Positions 10,401 to 20,606 of a DNA stretch of 64,000 bases are shown one piece after another. The position numbers and the translations under genes were made by a program. Position 1 is the stretch's first letter. Each line of letters begins with the position of its first letter. Under the pieces are notes generated by a model, which did no database searches, was not told where the DNA came from, and saw only the letters and a list, made by a program, of their open reading frames with translations. The DNA lies in NCBI RefSeq assembly GCF_009617875.1, contig NZ_BLAV01000001.1:434001-498000 (forward strand), given 5' to 3'. This DNA comes from Prolixibacter sp. NT017 (GTDB lineage: Bacteria > Bacteroidota > Bacteroidia > Bacteroidales > Prolixibacteraceae).

Positions 10401-12221
10401 ATGAAAAGATATATAAAAAATATTTTAAGAGGTCTGGTCTTTTTCTCGATAATCGGACTGACCGCTTGTACTAAATTTCTCGACAGGGCACCTGAGGCGG
10501 AAGTTTCGTCAACGGATGCTTTTATCAACTTCACTAACTTTCAGGGATATACAGAAATGCTGTATAGTTGCGTTCCTGATTATACTTCGGCGAACTGGGC
10601 CACAGATTGGAATATGGGCGATGCGGTAGTTCATAAAGACGGTGGAATATGGCTGGATGACATATTTGATAAGGGAGATTACTGGGGTTGGACAAACAGC
10701 TCGTGGATTTCCTGGTTAGATAATGGCTCTGTTGTAACTGGAGCTGGTGATCGGGGGAGAGGTCTGTGGCCCAATGCCTGGTATGCTATTCGTAAAGCGA
10801 ATTTAGGCTTGGAGAATTTGGATCTGCTAACAGATGCGACTCAGGAAGAGAAGGATCTGATTAAGGGTCAATTGTTGTTTTTCCGTGGCTGGTTCCATTT
10901 CGAACTGATGACTTACTGGGGAGGACTTCCATACATAAATCATGTGTTATCATCTAACGAAAAACTGGAATTGCCACGTCTGAGTTATCAACAGCTGGCT
11001 GATAGTGTGGCCCGGGACTTTAGGGAAGCTGCCGACCTTTTACCAGTTGATTGGGATAATACTGAGGCAGGGAAGCTTACTTTGGGTAAAAACGAACAGC
11101 GAATCACCAAGATAACAGCGTTGGGCTATTTAGGCAAAGATTATCTCTATGCAGGAAGCCCCCTGATGAATAAATCTTCTACCGGCAGTGCCACATTTAA
11201 CGCTGACTATTGTCAGAAAGCAGCAGCAGCATTTGCTGAATTATTGAAGTATGTCGATAGCGGAGCTACTAAAGTAAGGTTAGTTGATTTCTCGAATTAC
11301 AGCAATCTTTTTTATAGTAGTGGACGAAACGGAGCAATACCGGGATATCCAGAAACCATTTTTCAGTCACCTGTTTATAGCTCTTGGTTTTTAGGTTGTC
11401 CCTGGGGGCCAAGTTCCCTGTTTACGGAGGCAAATATTGGTGGTGGTTATTCATCTCCGAATGCCCGGTTTGTTGAAAATTATGGTATGGCTAATGGTTT
11501 GCCGATCGATGATCCCCAATCTGGTTATGATCCGGCAGATCCCTGGGCTAATCGTGATCCACGCTTTTACCACGACATTGTTATTGACGGCGATCAGGTA
11601 ATTAAAGGTTCCGCTCCGGCTGACAAAGAAAAGTATCGTTATGCGGCACTATACAATGGAGGTCACAGTCGAAATGCCCAGGCTACAGGTCGTACCGGCT
11701 ATCTGCTTCGAAAACTGACGCCAATGACGGCCAATAGTATCGATAATTTTCCCGACAATTACATGCACTTGTCCTATATGCGTTTGGCCGATGTTTACCT
11801 GATGTATTCCGAAGCAGTTTTGCAAGGATATGGTTCGGCAACTGCTAGTTATCCCGGATATATGACTGCTGAGGAGGCATTCAACAAGGTACGAACCCGC
11901 AGTGGAGCTGGTCCGGTTGCACAGAAATATGTAGCCGACAAAGATAAGTTTATGGGCGAAATTGTTCGTGAGCGTGCTGTTGAACTCGGTTTTGAGGGTG
12001 ACTTCCGTTTTAATGATTTAAGGCGTTGGATGCTTGCAGGAGAATTGAAATACCGGGAAAAAACCGAAGTCGATTTTGACCGTGGTCCTGATGGTAAACC
12101 AATCAATATGAAAGAAAAAGTGATTTTGACGCGTCCCTTTGAACCCAAAGACTATTGGTTGCCACTGAAAATTGACGATGTATCACTCTATCCTTCATTT
12201 GGTCAGAATCCGGGATGGTAA
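10401..12221 (+). CDS. SusD-like surface glycan-binding lipoprotein (pair 1)
   Basis: A 606-residue RagB/SusD-family lipoprotein that forms the lid of the SusC transporter and captures oligosaccharides at the surface. It has a lipoprotein signal with lipobox GLTAC and Cys23 (then TKFLDRAPEAEVS), SusD-like helices through the N-terminal half, and the family C-terminal hallmark RERAVELGFEGDFRFNDLRRW, ending in FGQNPGW. It has many Trp/Tyr residues between 45 and 130 (DYWGWTNSSWISW), a composition suited to stacking on sugars. It lies directly after its SusC and 25 bp before the second SusC, so the genes form one operon. Confidence 0.95.
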   Translation: MKRYIKNILRGLVFFSIIGLTACTKFLDRAPEAEVSSTDAFINFTNFQGYTEMLYSCVPDYTSANWATDWNMGDAVVHKDGGIWLDDIFDKGDYWGWTNSSWISWLDNGSVVTGAGDRGRGLWPNAWYAIRKANLGLENLDLLTDATQEEKDLIKGQLLFFRGWFHFELMTYWGGLPYINHVLSSNEKLELPRLSYQQLADSVARDFREAADLLPVDWDNTEAGKLTLGKNEQRITKITALGYLGKDYLYAGSPLMNKSSTGSATFNADYCQKAAAAFAELLKYVDSGATKVRLVDFSNYSNLFYSSGRNGAIPGYPETIFQSPVYSSWFLGCPWGPSSLFTEANIGGGYSSPNARFVENYGMANGLPIDDPQSGYDPADPWANRDPRFYHDIVIDGDQVIKGSAPADKEKYRYAALYNGGHSRNAQATGRTGYLLRKLTPMTANSIDNFPDNYMHLSYMRLADVYLMYSEAVLQGYGSATASYPGYMTAEEAFNKVRTRSGAGPVAQKYVADKDKFMGEIVRERAVELGFEGDFRFNDLRRWMLAGELKYREKTEVDFDRGPDGKPINMKEKVILTRPFEPKDYWLPLKIDDVSLYPSFGQNPGW

Positions 12222-12246
12222 ATAACTTAACTAAAAAGGAAGAATA

Positions 12247-15075
12247 ATGAAACTAATAAGAATAGGATTGATTTTATTCGGAATGTGCTTCGGTTTCATT
12301 GGGGGAGCTGCAGGACAAACTTCCAATATTGAAAATACTGCCACTTCCGGAAATGACTCTTTGGTACATGTGGTTTACGGAGCCGGCGATAAATCGGTGA
12401 ATGTAGCATATAGGACTGAAAAAGAGAAAGACGTGTCCGGTGCTATCTCCGTATTGAATCCTTCAGATTACCTGGATAAGGGGTATAGTACTAATCCGTT
12501 GGATGGTGTTGCCGCTTTTGTTGGTGGAAATAATCTGTGGAATATGGGAAAAGCGTTAGTACTAATTGACGGAGTCCCTCGTTCTATAAACGATGTTACG
12601 CCAAGTGAAATCGCGCAGATTACATTTTTGAAAGGCGCTAATGCAGTAGTACTATATGGTAGTCGTGCTGCCAACGGAGTAATTCAGATTACGACAAAGC
12701 GAGGAAAAGCTGGTAAACGTTGGACTAGTGTTCGCGCTAACGCAGGTGTTAACATGCCGATAGCTTATCCAAAATATCTTGGCTCAGCTGAATACATGAA
12801 GTATTACAATCAGGCTTCAGTGAATGACGGACTTGCTCCTTTGTATGATGATGCCACGATTAGTAATTATGCAACTCAATCAAATCCGTATCGATACCCG
12901 GACGTTAACTACTATTCGTCCGATTATTTACGCAAGTTGTTTAACACCTATTCTGCTAATGCGCAGTTTTCGGGTGGTAACGATCGTGCCCGATTTTATG
13001 CCGAGGTTGGCTTTCAGAACCAGAATTCGTTGTTGAAAATTGGTGAAGGAAACAACGAGACAAATAACCGGTTGAATGTACGTGGTAATATTGATTTAAA
13101 GATTAATGACTATATCACTACTTATGTTAATGTATCAACAGTATTCTATGACAGTCGCTCGGCAAATGGTAATTATTGGAATGAGGCGGCTTCTATTCAG
13201 CCTCATCGTTTTTCACCACTTATCCCGATTGATTTAATTTCGAAAACCTCGGATGCTGCTCAGCAGTTGGTGGCTAACAGCCGGCATATTATTGATGGAA
13301 AATATTTGTTGGGAGGCTCTCAGCAATATCTCACCAACCCGATTGCCGATGCATATGCGGCTGGACATACTACTTTCACCAGTCGTCAGTTTCAGTATAC
13401 TGGCGGAGTTAACGCCGACCTTAACAAGTTTTTGCAAGGCTTGTCCTTTCATGGACAAATGAGTGTAGACTATTCGAATACGTATAATGAATCGATTAAT
13501 AATACTTATGCTGTCTATGTGCCGACTTGGGACGCTAATAATGATTCCATTACCAGTCTTACCAAATACAATAAAGATAGTAATACCGGGACTCAAAACC
13601 TGAGTGACAATTGGAACGATCAGGTGATTGATTTTAATTTTCACTTCGACTATGTGAATACTTTCAAGGAAAAGCATAACGTATCTGCCATGTTGGTTGC
13701 TGCGGCAACCCGGCAACGACAAACCGGCAATTTCCAGTATGGCACTAACGCCAATCTTGGAGTTCAGATGGCATACAATTACGCGCACAAATACTACGTC
13801 GACTTCAGTGGCGCTGTTGTTAACTCGACTAAATTGTCTACCAAAAAACGAGTTGCTTTTTCACCAACTCTGAATCTGGGATGGGTATTGAGCGATGAAG
13901 GTTTTCTGAAAGGTTCCGACGTTGTTAATCGCTTAAAGCTGACCGCCTCCGCTGGTGTTGTCAACACCGATTTGGATATTGACAACTATTATTTGTACGA
14001 TGCTGTTTACGCTCCCACTGCCTATTTTTCATGGCAGGATGGAAATTTCACGAACAGAACGACCACCATTTTACGTGGGGCAAACAGAAATTTGGCCTAT
14101 ACCAAGCGAAAGGAAGTCAATTTCGGAATAGAAAGCTCTTTGTTTAACCGGAAACTGGATCTCAAGGCGACTGCATTCTTTATCAAAAAGGATGGAATGC
14201 CTGTTCAGGCTTATACGCAATATCCGAGTTATTTTTATACTTCTTACCCCGAAACCTCTTTTGTGCCTTATACAAATTTTGAAGCAAACAGCTATCATGG
14301 ATTTGATTTTCAGTTGAATTTCCATAAACAGTTGGGAGAAGTGAATTTGACGATTGGTGCAGCCGGAACCTATGTAAAGACAAAAGCATTGAAGCGCGAT
14401 GAGCTTTATGAAGACTCGTATCGCAATCGTGCCGGTAAACCGGTTGATGCTATTTTCGGCTTGCAGAGCGAAGGTTTTTTCGCCGACCAAGCTGATATTG
14501 ACGGCCATGCATTGCAGAAATTTGGTGAGGTTAAGCCGGGTGATATTAAGTACAAAGATCAGAACGGAGACGGTGTGATTGATGAACGAGATGAAGTAAT
14601 GATCGGACATTGGGGAAGTACGTTTACCGGCGGATTAAATTTTACAGCCCAATGGAAAGACTTGACACTTTTTGTCCTGGGAACAACGTCGATTGGAGGA
14701 ACAGGCATGAAGAACAGTGACTATTATTGGGTATACGGTGATAGAAAGTATTCAGATGTCGTCCGCAACAGCTGGACTGAAGAAAATAAGAATACTGCAA
14801 CCTATCCTCGGTTAACTACTCTAAGTGGAAACAATAACTTCCGTAACTCAGATTTCTGGACTTACAGTACTGATCGTGTCGATCTTTCTAAGGTACAGTT
14901 GACTTATTCTTTGCCGAAGAGTGTTTTGCAAAACTCTTATCTGAAAGGTTTGAATATTTATGTCAGTGGCTCAAACCTGCTGACTATTTCAAAGAATAAG
15001 GATATTCTGCAGCTGAACGTTGGTGGGGTACCCCAGACACGCTTCTACAATATGGGTATCAAAGCTGAATTTTAA
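12247..15075 (+). CDS. SusC-like TonB-dependent transporter (pair 2), short form
   Basis: A 942-residue SusC-family barrel. The signal peptide ends near GAAGQ (about 24). Unlike the first SusC, it lacks the N-terminal carboxypeptidase-regulatory-like domain: after a short linker it goes straight into plug sequence (SVNVAYRTEKEKDVSGAIS; later LKGANAVVLYGSRAANGV, IQITTKRGKAGK). A calcium-loop-like segment DQNGDGVIDERDE sits in an extracellular region. The C-terminus NMGIKAEF fits a barrel strand. Absence of the extra N-terminal domain is known in part of the SusC family, so this is probably a functional variant, not a truncation; the start is supported by a complete signal peptide. The linked SusD follows after 17 bp. 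Confidence 0.93.
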   Translation: MKLIRIGLILFGMCFGFIGGAAGQTSNIENTATSGNDSLVHVVYGAGDKSVNVAYRTEKEKDVSGAISVLNPSDYLDKGYSTNPLDGVAAFVGGNNLWNMGKALVLIDGVPRSINDVTPSEIAQITFLKGANAVVLYGSRAANGVIQITTKRGKAGKRWTSVRANAGVNMPIAYPKYLGSAEYMKYYNQASVNDGLAPLYDDATISNYATQSNPYRYPDVNYYSSDYLRKLFNTYSANAQFSGGNDRARFYAEVGFQNQNSLLKIGEGNNETNNRLNVRGNIDLKINDYITTYVNVSTVFYDSRSANGNYWNEAASIQPHRFSPLIPIDLISKTSDAAQQLVANSRHIIDGKYLLGGSQQYLTNPIADAYAAGHTTFTSRQFQYTGGVNADLNKFLQGLSFHGQMSVDYSNTYNESINNTYAVYVPTWDANNDSITSLTKYNKDSNTGTQNLSDNWNDQVIDFNFHFDYVNTFKEKHNVSAMLVAAATRQRQTGNFQYGTNANLGVQMAYNYAHKYYVDFSGAVVNSTKLSTKKRVAFSPTLNLGWVLSDEGFLKGSDVVNRLKLTASAGVVNTDLDIDNYYLYDAVYAPTAYFSWQDGNFTNRTTTILRGANRNLAYTKRKEVNFGIESSLFNRKLDLKATAFFIKKDGMPVQAYTQYPSYFYTSYPETSFVPYTNFEANSYHGFDFQLNFHKQLGEVNLTIGAAGTYVKTKALKRDELYEDSYRNRAGKPVDAIFGLQSEGFFADQADIDGHALQKFGEVKPGDIKYKDQNGDGVIDERDEVMIGHWGSTFTGGLNFTAQWKDLTLFVLGTTSIGGTGMKNSDYYWVYGDRKYSDVVRNSWTEENKNTATYPRLTTLSGNNNFRNSDFWTYSTDRVDLSKVQLTYSLPKSVLQNSYLKGLNIYVSGSNLLTISKNKDILQLNVGGVPQTRFYNMGIKAEF

Positions 15076-15092
15076 GGGACAAAAAAACAGAC

Positions 15093-16856
15093 ATGAATAT
15101 GAAAAAGAAATTAATCATATTGTTAGCCATAGCCTTGGTTTTCTCCGGTTGTCAGGATTTTCTATCTCCTGCTGATGAAAACAACCGTGGTTTGGACGAT
15201 ATATATAGCGATGCAGCATTTGCAGAGGGACTCCTGCTAAACGGTTACGTTCGGTTACCCTCCGGAAGTTATTCATTCAATGATGTTGCTACAGATGATG
15301 CGGTAACGAATGACGGAAATAACCAATATCTCTCGATGGCTACTGGTCAATGGTCGGCTATGAATAATCCGATGGAAGAATGGACCAGCGGTTTTGCAGC
15401 CATTCAATATTTAAATAGGATATTGAAAGAAACCGATAAGGTCGATTGGGCGACCACCGGTGAGTACACTAAAGAAATGTTCAATGATCGGACTAAAGGA
15501 GAAGCGTACGGATTACGTGCTCTCTTTATGTACTACCTTTTACAGGCTCATGGTGGATGGACTTCAGACGGTAGACTTTTAGGAGTACCGATCTTGACTG
15601 AACCTTTGGATGCTAAGTCTGATTTTAATCTGCCGCGTAATACATTTGAAGAGTGTGTGCAGCAAATTTATAAGGATCTCGATCAAGCCGAGAAATATTT
15701 GCCTCTCGACTTTGAGGATATCAATAGCACCAGTGAGATACCAGACAAATATGCAGGTAAAACAAATGTTTCTGATTATAACAGGGTGTTTGGTGCCTAC
15801 AATCGACAACGACTAACTGCTCGCATTGTTAAAGCAATACGTGCCCGGATTTCGTTACTCGCAGCAAGTCCTGCCTTTAATCAGGGAACCACTGTAAAGT
15901 GGTCGGATGCAGCGGATGATGCGGCGAAGGTTCTTGATTTGATTGGTGGTGTCTCTGGTATGGCAAGCAATGGAGGCTCCTGGTATGCCAAGTCTAACTC
16001 GGGTGAGATTGATGGTTTATCCGCAGGGGCTAATCCTGCTGAGGTGCTTTGGAGAACAAATATAAGTGATGAGAATAGTTTGGAATCGGATAATTATCCA
16101 CCGAGTCTGTATGGTAAGGGACGAGTTAATCCAACCCAAAATTTGGTGAACGCTTTTCCAATGGCCAATGGTTATCCCATCACTGACGCTAACAGTGGTT
16201 ATGATCCCAACAACCCTTATGCGAATCGCGACCCTCGGTTAAACAAGTATGTTGTTGTGAACGGAAGTTCGGAAGGTCCCGGTGGATCGACTGTCTATAC
16301 CGAGGTAGGAAAAACCGACGACGGACTGGATGCTATTTCAACCTCTACACGTACCGGTTACTATATGCGCAAACTGCTTCGTGAAGATGTCAATCTTGAC
16401 CCAGTGAATACCAATACACAAAAGCATTATGTTGCGCGTATTCGTTATACCGAGATATTCCTCGATTATGCAGAGGCGGCAAACGAGGCCTGGGGACCTG
16501 ATGGTGAAGGAACTCACGGATATTCTGCACGTGATGTCATTGCTGCATTACGTGAAAGAGCTGGTATTTCTCAACCTGATGACTATTTGGCATCCATTAG
16601 CACAAAGGAGGATATGAGAAAACTGATCCACAACGAAAGACGATTGGAATTGTGCTTCGAAGGTTTCCGCTTTTGGGATCTGCGCCGTTGGAAGGAAAGC
16701 ATTACTGATCCTGCCCTGGGAGTCCGTATTACCGGTGGAAATTTCCAGTTTAGTACTGTCGAGAAAAGGCAATATAGTGATTACATGTACTATGGACCGA
16801 TTCCATATAATGAAATACTTAAAGCAAATAATCTGGAACAGAATGCAGGTTGGTAA
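15093..16856 (+). CDS. SusD-like surface glycan-binding lipoprotein (pair 2)
   Basis: A 587-residue SusD-family lipoprotein, partner of the short SusC. The lipobox is VFSGC with Cys20 (an internal ATG at 15099 would shorten the signal by two residues). The conserved C-terminal signature NERRLELCFEGFRFWDLRRW is present and the protein ends LEQNAGW, as SusD proteins commonly do. The segment YDPNNPYANRDPRL, with a counterpart in the first SusD (YDPADPWANRDPRF), is a family hallmark near the binding face. Tandem SusCD pairs are typical of large xylan PULs, where the pairs may prefer different oligosaccharides. Confidence 0.94.
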   Translation: MNMKKKLIILLAIALVFSGCQDFLSPADENNRGLDDIYSDAAFAEGLLLNGYVRLPSGSYSFNDVATDDAVTNDGNNQYLSMATGQWSAMNNPMEEWTSGFAAIQYLNRILKETDKVDWATTGEYTKEMFNDRTKGEAYGLRALFMYYLLQAHGGWTSDGRLLGVPILTEPLDAKSDFNLPRNTFEECVQQIYKDLDQAEKYLPLDFEDINSTSEIPDKYAGKTNVSDYNRVFGAYNRQRLTARIVKAIRARISLLAASPAFNQGTTVKWSDAADDAAKVLDLIGGVSGMASNGGSWYAKSNSGEIDGLSAGANPAEVLWRTNISDENSLESDNYPPSLYGKGRVNPTQNLVNAFPMANGYPITDANSGYDPNNPYANRDPRLNKYVVVNGSSEGPGGSTVYTEVGKTDDGLDAISTSTRTGYYMRKLLREDVNLDPVNTNTQKHYVARIRYTEIFLDYAEAANEAWGPDGEGTHGYSARDVIAALRERAGISQPDDYLASISTKEDMRKLIHNERRLELCFEGFRFWDLRRWKESITDPALGVRITGGNFQFSTVEKRQYSDYMYYGPIPYNEILKANNLEQNAGW

Positions 16857-16886
16857 TGCTCAGTTACAACTTTAAACTTTAGAACA

Positions 16887-17930
16887 ATGAAAAGGATTTT
16901 TTATATCTTATTAATAGCTCTTCCTTTCCTGATGAGTGCTTGCCATAATCAGGACTGGTCGTTCCCTGATTATAAATATACTACGGTGTATTTTCCTTAC
17001 CAGGCTCCGGTGAGGACATTGGTACTCGGAAAGGATATCTACGACAACACCCTCGATAATGCGCACAAATGCAAAATTATGGCAACTATGGGAGGAGTGT
17101 ACAATAATAACGTTGACAGGATACTTCACATTGAAGTAGACAATTCGCTCTGTGACAATCTGAAATTTGATGATGCATCCGGAGATGATGTGATCGCTAT
17201 GCCATCAAATTATTACACGCTTTCAAGTGATAAGCAGCTCGTCATTCCTGCTGATTCCATCGTGGGGGGAATTGAAGTGCAACTTACCGATGCCTTCTTT
17301 GCTGATCCCCGTTCGATTAAAAACACGTTTGTTATTCCTGTGCGTATTACGTCGGTAGAAAATGCTGATTCGATATTGAGCGGAAAGAGCAGTATGGATA
17401 ACCCTGATCCGCGGGTGGCTGCTGATTGGACAATTGTTCCTAAGAATTACATTCTTTACGGTGTCAAGTATGTGAATCCTTGGAATGGTAGTTACCTGAG
17501 AAGAGGTGTAGACGACGTGAAAGGCAATGGTGGAAACAGTTCTCTGGATACGACAATCGTTTATCATCAGGAATATACGGTAGATGATGAAGTTGTTACC
17601 GCGAAAACGTTGTCGATGGATGAGGTTTCTATTGTGCTTAAAACAGTAAACAAAGGAGATGCAACCGAAATGCCTTTCGAACTCAGAATTAAAGTGGATG
17701 ATTCAGGGAAATGCACTGTCTCTAATCCTGATTCTGCTGGTTATACTATCACGGGTAGTGGTGATTTTGTAGAAAATGGAGATTCCTGGGGCGGTGAAAA
17801 ACACGATGTGATGCACCTGAAATACAACGTCGATTTTGGAACGACAACACATTCGTTTACCGATACACTGGTCATTCGGGATCGGAACGTAAAAATGGAA
17901 ACGTTTACCCCCTATGTTGTCGGCAATTAA
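16887..17930 (+). CDS. DUF1735-type surface lipoprotein, likely glycan-binding
   Basis: A 347-residue lipoprotein with signal MKRIFYILLIALPFLMSAC (Cys19). The N-terminal half (to about 170) has the pattern of DUF1735 proteins (PDYKYTTVYFPYQAPVRTLVLG, VDNSLCD, MPSNYYTLSSDKQLVIPA, IPVRITSVENADSILSGK). The C-terminal half looks like the beta-sandwich often fused to it (DUF5627-like). These proteins sit after SusCD in many PULs and act as extra surface glycan-binding proteins; no catalytic motif is visible. It ends the SusCD operon, 23 bp before a strong terminator. The function is inferred from position and family. Confidence 0.8.
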   Translation: MKRIFYILLIALPFLMSACHNQDWSFPDYKYTTVYFPYQAPVRTLVLGKDIYDNTLDNAHKCKIMATMGGVYNNNVDRILHIEVDNSLCDNLKFDDASGDDVIAMPSNYYTLSSDKQLVIPADSIVGGIEVQLTDAFFADPRSIKNTFVIPVRITSVENADSILSGKSSMDNPDPRVAADWTIVPKNYILYGVKYVNPWNGSYLRRGVDDVKGNGGNSSLDTTIVYHQEYTVDDEVVTAKTLSMDEVSIVLKTVNKGDATEMPFELRIKVDDSGKCTVSNPDSAGYTITGSGDFVENGDSWGGEKHDVMHLKYNVDFGTTTHSFTDTLVIRDRNVKMETFTPYVVGN

Positions 17931-17952
17931 TCAAATAAGTTAGAGCTATATC

Positions 17953-17990
17953 ATATTGGAGAGGTCTTCAAAGCCTCTCCAATATTTTTA
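17953..17990 (+). terminator. Rho-independent terminator of the SusCD operon
   Basis: ATATTGGAGAGG (17953-17964) and CCTCTCCAATAT (17974-17985) form a perfect 12-bp stem around a 9-nt loop, followed by a T run. Confidence 0.9.
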
Positions 17991-18248
17991 TATGAGAAGG
18001 CGTGTGTGACATCAGCTAGATGTCGTAACGATTCTCGTTGAAGGCCCTTGTCAGTCATTTGGATACGTGATGGGGTCGGTATATGGAAAAATGAAGGTGT
18101 CGTCAGCGAAGGATATTACGCAAAGTATACAAATGTGCCTGGTGCATGACATCACACTAGGAGTGATATGGAGGTCGTCGGGATTTCATATCGGGAGAGC
18201 AGAATTTCTCATCTTATTAAAACATCAAAGTTAAAAACGGTTTATAGC

Positions 18249-20498
18249 GTGAAAAAGATATTTTTTGTCCTGTTATATATGATTATATATATGCTGGGGA
18301 CTAATGCTGCTCATTGTCAGTCAGTATCATTTAAAACCTACAATAATCCGGTAATTCCGGGCGATCATTCCGACTGTACATTGACAAAAGTTGGACACGA
18401 CTTTTATACAACGGGCTCGTCTTTTAATCCGACTCCGGTTATTTATCACTCGACCGATTTAGTGCACTGGGAAGCTATTGCTCAACCTGTATCAGCAAAT
18501 TGGAAAGATTATGGTGATAAGCCGCAGGGCGGTTGCTGGGGTGGACAGATGGTTTTCTACAATCATAAGTATTGGTTTTTCTTCAGCCATGGGAGTATGT
18601 ACTTTACAACTGCAGATAAACCTGAGGGACCATGGAGCATGCCGGTGAAAGTTCAGAATCCTCCACAATTACCATATCCGCTCGGATATGATAATTCTAT
18701 CTTCATTGATGATGATGGGAAATGGTATATGGTGGTAAAAAATGGCCAACAGAATAATGGAATAGTTGAATTGAGTAAGGATGGCCAACCGACTGGTGTT
18801 GTTTATAATTTAAAGTGGTTGAATGCAAAGGATTCTAATGGACGTTTCCCATATAGTTGGGCAGAGGGACCTGTTATGTGGAAGCGTAATGGGTACTATT
18901 ATTATTCATTTGCAAGGGATGTAAGTGGTGGTCAAAAATACATGAGGAGTAAAACATTGACCGCTGATTCTTCAGCCTGGACAAGTCCTGTCGATTTTTT
19001 TAATGAAAACGACCCGGGGAAAGCCACTGCCATATTTTCCGGACCAAATCATAGCTCGGCTGCAGTGATGATTGATGATAGTACCAGTTGGGTTGTACAT
19101 CCCGTATGGGCCAGAGGTAACAAGGGGGAATGGTTTGGCCAGGGAAGGCAAGGCTTATTAAATCAGGTTCACTATGATGCAAATAATAATGCGGTAGCCG
19201 ATTATCCTTCTAACCGAAGTTTTACCGCACCCAAATTATCCAGTAGCGGAATACCGTGGATGGTTCCCAAAGCTGACTTTTTTACCAGTGACAAGCTTAA
19301 TCCGGAATGGTCTTTTTTAGGCTATACACCTGATAATACATGGTCTCTGACTGTTCGTCCGGGTTGGATTCGGTTAACGCCGAAATCAATTGAGAAACCC
19401 AATACAATTATTAAAACCGATCCGGAACATAACTATTCGCTGATAACCAGGGTTGATTTCAGTCCATCTTCTACTAATGATGAAGCAGGAATTCGTATCA
19501 TGAACGGTAAGGAAAACCTTTTTGCAAAGGTTTTCTGTACGCTAAATTCTGACGGAAAAAAAGTTGCACGGTTCAGTTATGGTAATGCTATCTATAATTC
19601 AGCAAATCAGACCGGGAATGTCATCTGGTTGAAACTGCTAAGAAATGATCATATACTTTCTGGCTATTACAGTACAGATGGATTTGATTGGATCAAAGTG
19701 GGGAGAGATATTGATGTTTCAAAAATGGATAGTTACAGTGCCGATTTTAATGGCTGGTGCGGTAACCGGCAGGGATTATATGTACAGGGCAGCAGGAGTG
19801 CAGATTTCGATTTGTATATCTACCGGGATGCCTACACGCCTATTCTGGCTGAGTGTCCGGCAAACCAGCTTGGTACCAGGCGCATCCAGGTGTCAGCAGG
19901 TGAATATGCATTGGGTGATATTCATAACGGAGACTGGGCATTGTATGCAGGTGTTGAGTTTGGTAGTGATGATTATGCTAAGACCTGTGATTCTGTAAAG
20001 ATTACGGCTTCATGCGTTCACGATGCGACCGTAGAGGTTTGGCTGGATTCGATTGGCACCGGAAAGAAAATAGCAACCTGTAAGATTTCAAATACCGGTG
20101 GTTCGGGTTCATTTAAAATCTTTACTGCCCCAACTATTGCAACAACCGGCATGCATGACGTTTATCTCAGATTTATCGGGCGAGACAATGAAAATTTCAT
20201 GACGGTAAAAAATCTGGTTTTTGCAACGTCTTCCAGACCAACCTCTGTAAATGACCTGAGAGCGCGAGGTACCCTGAAAATATTTCCTAATCCGACAGAG
20301 GATAAAATCAATGTCACGTCCGATTTTTATTTTAAGGATTTGTCGATTTATGATATGCTGGGAAGGGGCATGGCAAAGAAATCTTATAGTGCAGAAATTA
20401 ATGCTACCACTTTAAGACTTGAATTAAACAAGGATATGTATATCCTGAAAGTATCGAACAATACTTTATCGGCCAGTTCCAAAATATTTGTTCAATAA
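18249..20498 (+). CDS. GH43 glycosidase with CBM6-like and T9SS sorting domains
   Basis: Probably a secreted beta-xylosidase or alpha-L-arabinofuranosidase. The GTG at 18249 is preferred to the ATG at 18168 because it starts directly at a signal peptide (KKIFFVLLYMIIYMLGTNAAHCQ) and drops 27 unlikely residues. The five-bladed GH43 domain shows the general base in PGDHSDCTL, the second Asp in YDNSIFIDDDG and the general acid Glu in WAEGPVMW. Then come a DUF1349-like beta-sandwich (FTSDKLNPEWSFLGYTPDN...), a CBM6-like domain (around the ISNTGGSGSFKIFTAP segment), and a C-terminal type IX secretion domain of about 85 residues (LKIFPNPTEDKINV, YDMLGRG, YILKVSNN). It is the only T9SS-tagged enzyme in the PUL. 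Confidence 0.88.
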   Translation: MKKIFFVLLYMIIYMLGTNAAHCQSVSFKTYNNPVIPGDHSDCTLTKVGHDFYTTGSSFNPTPVIYHSTDLVHWEAIAQPVSANWKDYGDKPQGGCWGGQMVFYNHKYWFFFSHGSMYFTTADKPEGPWSMPVKVQNPPQLPYPLGYDNSIFIDDDGKWYMVVKNGQQNNGIVELSKDGQPTGVVYNLKWLNAKDSNGRFPYSWAEGPVMWKRNGYYYYSFARDVSGGQKYMRSKTLTADSSAWTSPVDFFNENDPGKATAIFSGPNHSSAAVMIDDSTSWVVHPVWARGNKGEWFGQGRQGLLNQVHYDANNNAVADYPSNRSFTAPKLSSSGIPWMVPKADFFTSDKLNPEWSFLGYTPDNTWSLTVRPGWIRLTPKSIEKPNTIIKTDPEHNYSLITRVDFSPSSTNDEAGIRIMNGKENLFAKVFCTLNSDGKKVARFSYGNAIYNSANQTGNVIWLKLLRNDHILSGYYSTDGFDWIKVGRDIDVSKMDSYSADFNGWCGNRQGLYVQGSRSADFDLYIYRDAYTPILAECPANQLGTRRIQVSAGEYALGDIHNGDWALYAGVEFGSDDYAKTCDSVKITASCVHDATVEVWLDSIGTGKKIATCKISNTGGSGSFKIFTAPTIATTGMHDVYLRFIGRDNENFMTVKNLVFATSSRPTSVNDLRARGTLKIFPNPTEDKINVTSDFYFKDLSIYDMLGRGMAKKSYSAEINATTLRLELNKDMYILKVSNNTLSASSKIFVQ

Positions 20499-20606
20499 TA
20501 AGGAGTATACTTAAATCACGATAAATATATCTGAAGTCGATATCTGTCATATCCGATTTGATGCTAACGATGGATAAACCAATTGATTAAACTGAGCTAA
20601 ATAAAA

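Noticed and set aside
13234-13788. 184-codon minus-strand open frame inside the second susC
   Set aside because: Antisense shadow of a clear TonB-dependent receptor gene; codon composition follows the sense gene.
14071-14610. 179-codon minus-strand open frame inside the second susC
   Set aside because: Antisense shadow, no recognisable domain.
18168-18248. ATG start at 18168 for the T9SS GH43
   Set aside because: It would put 27 mostly polar residues before the signal peptide; the in-frame GTG at 18249 starts right at it.
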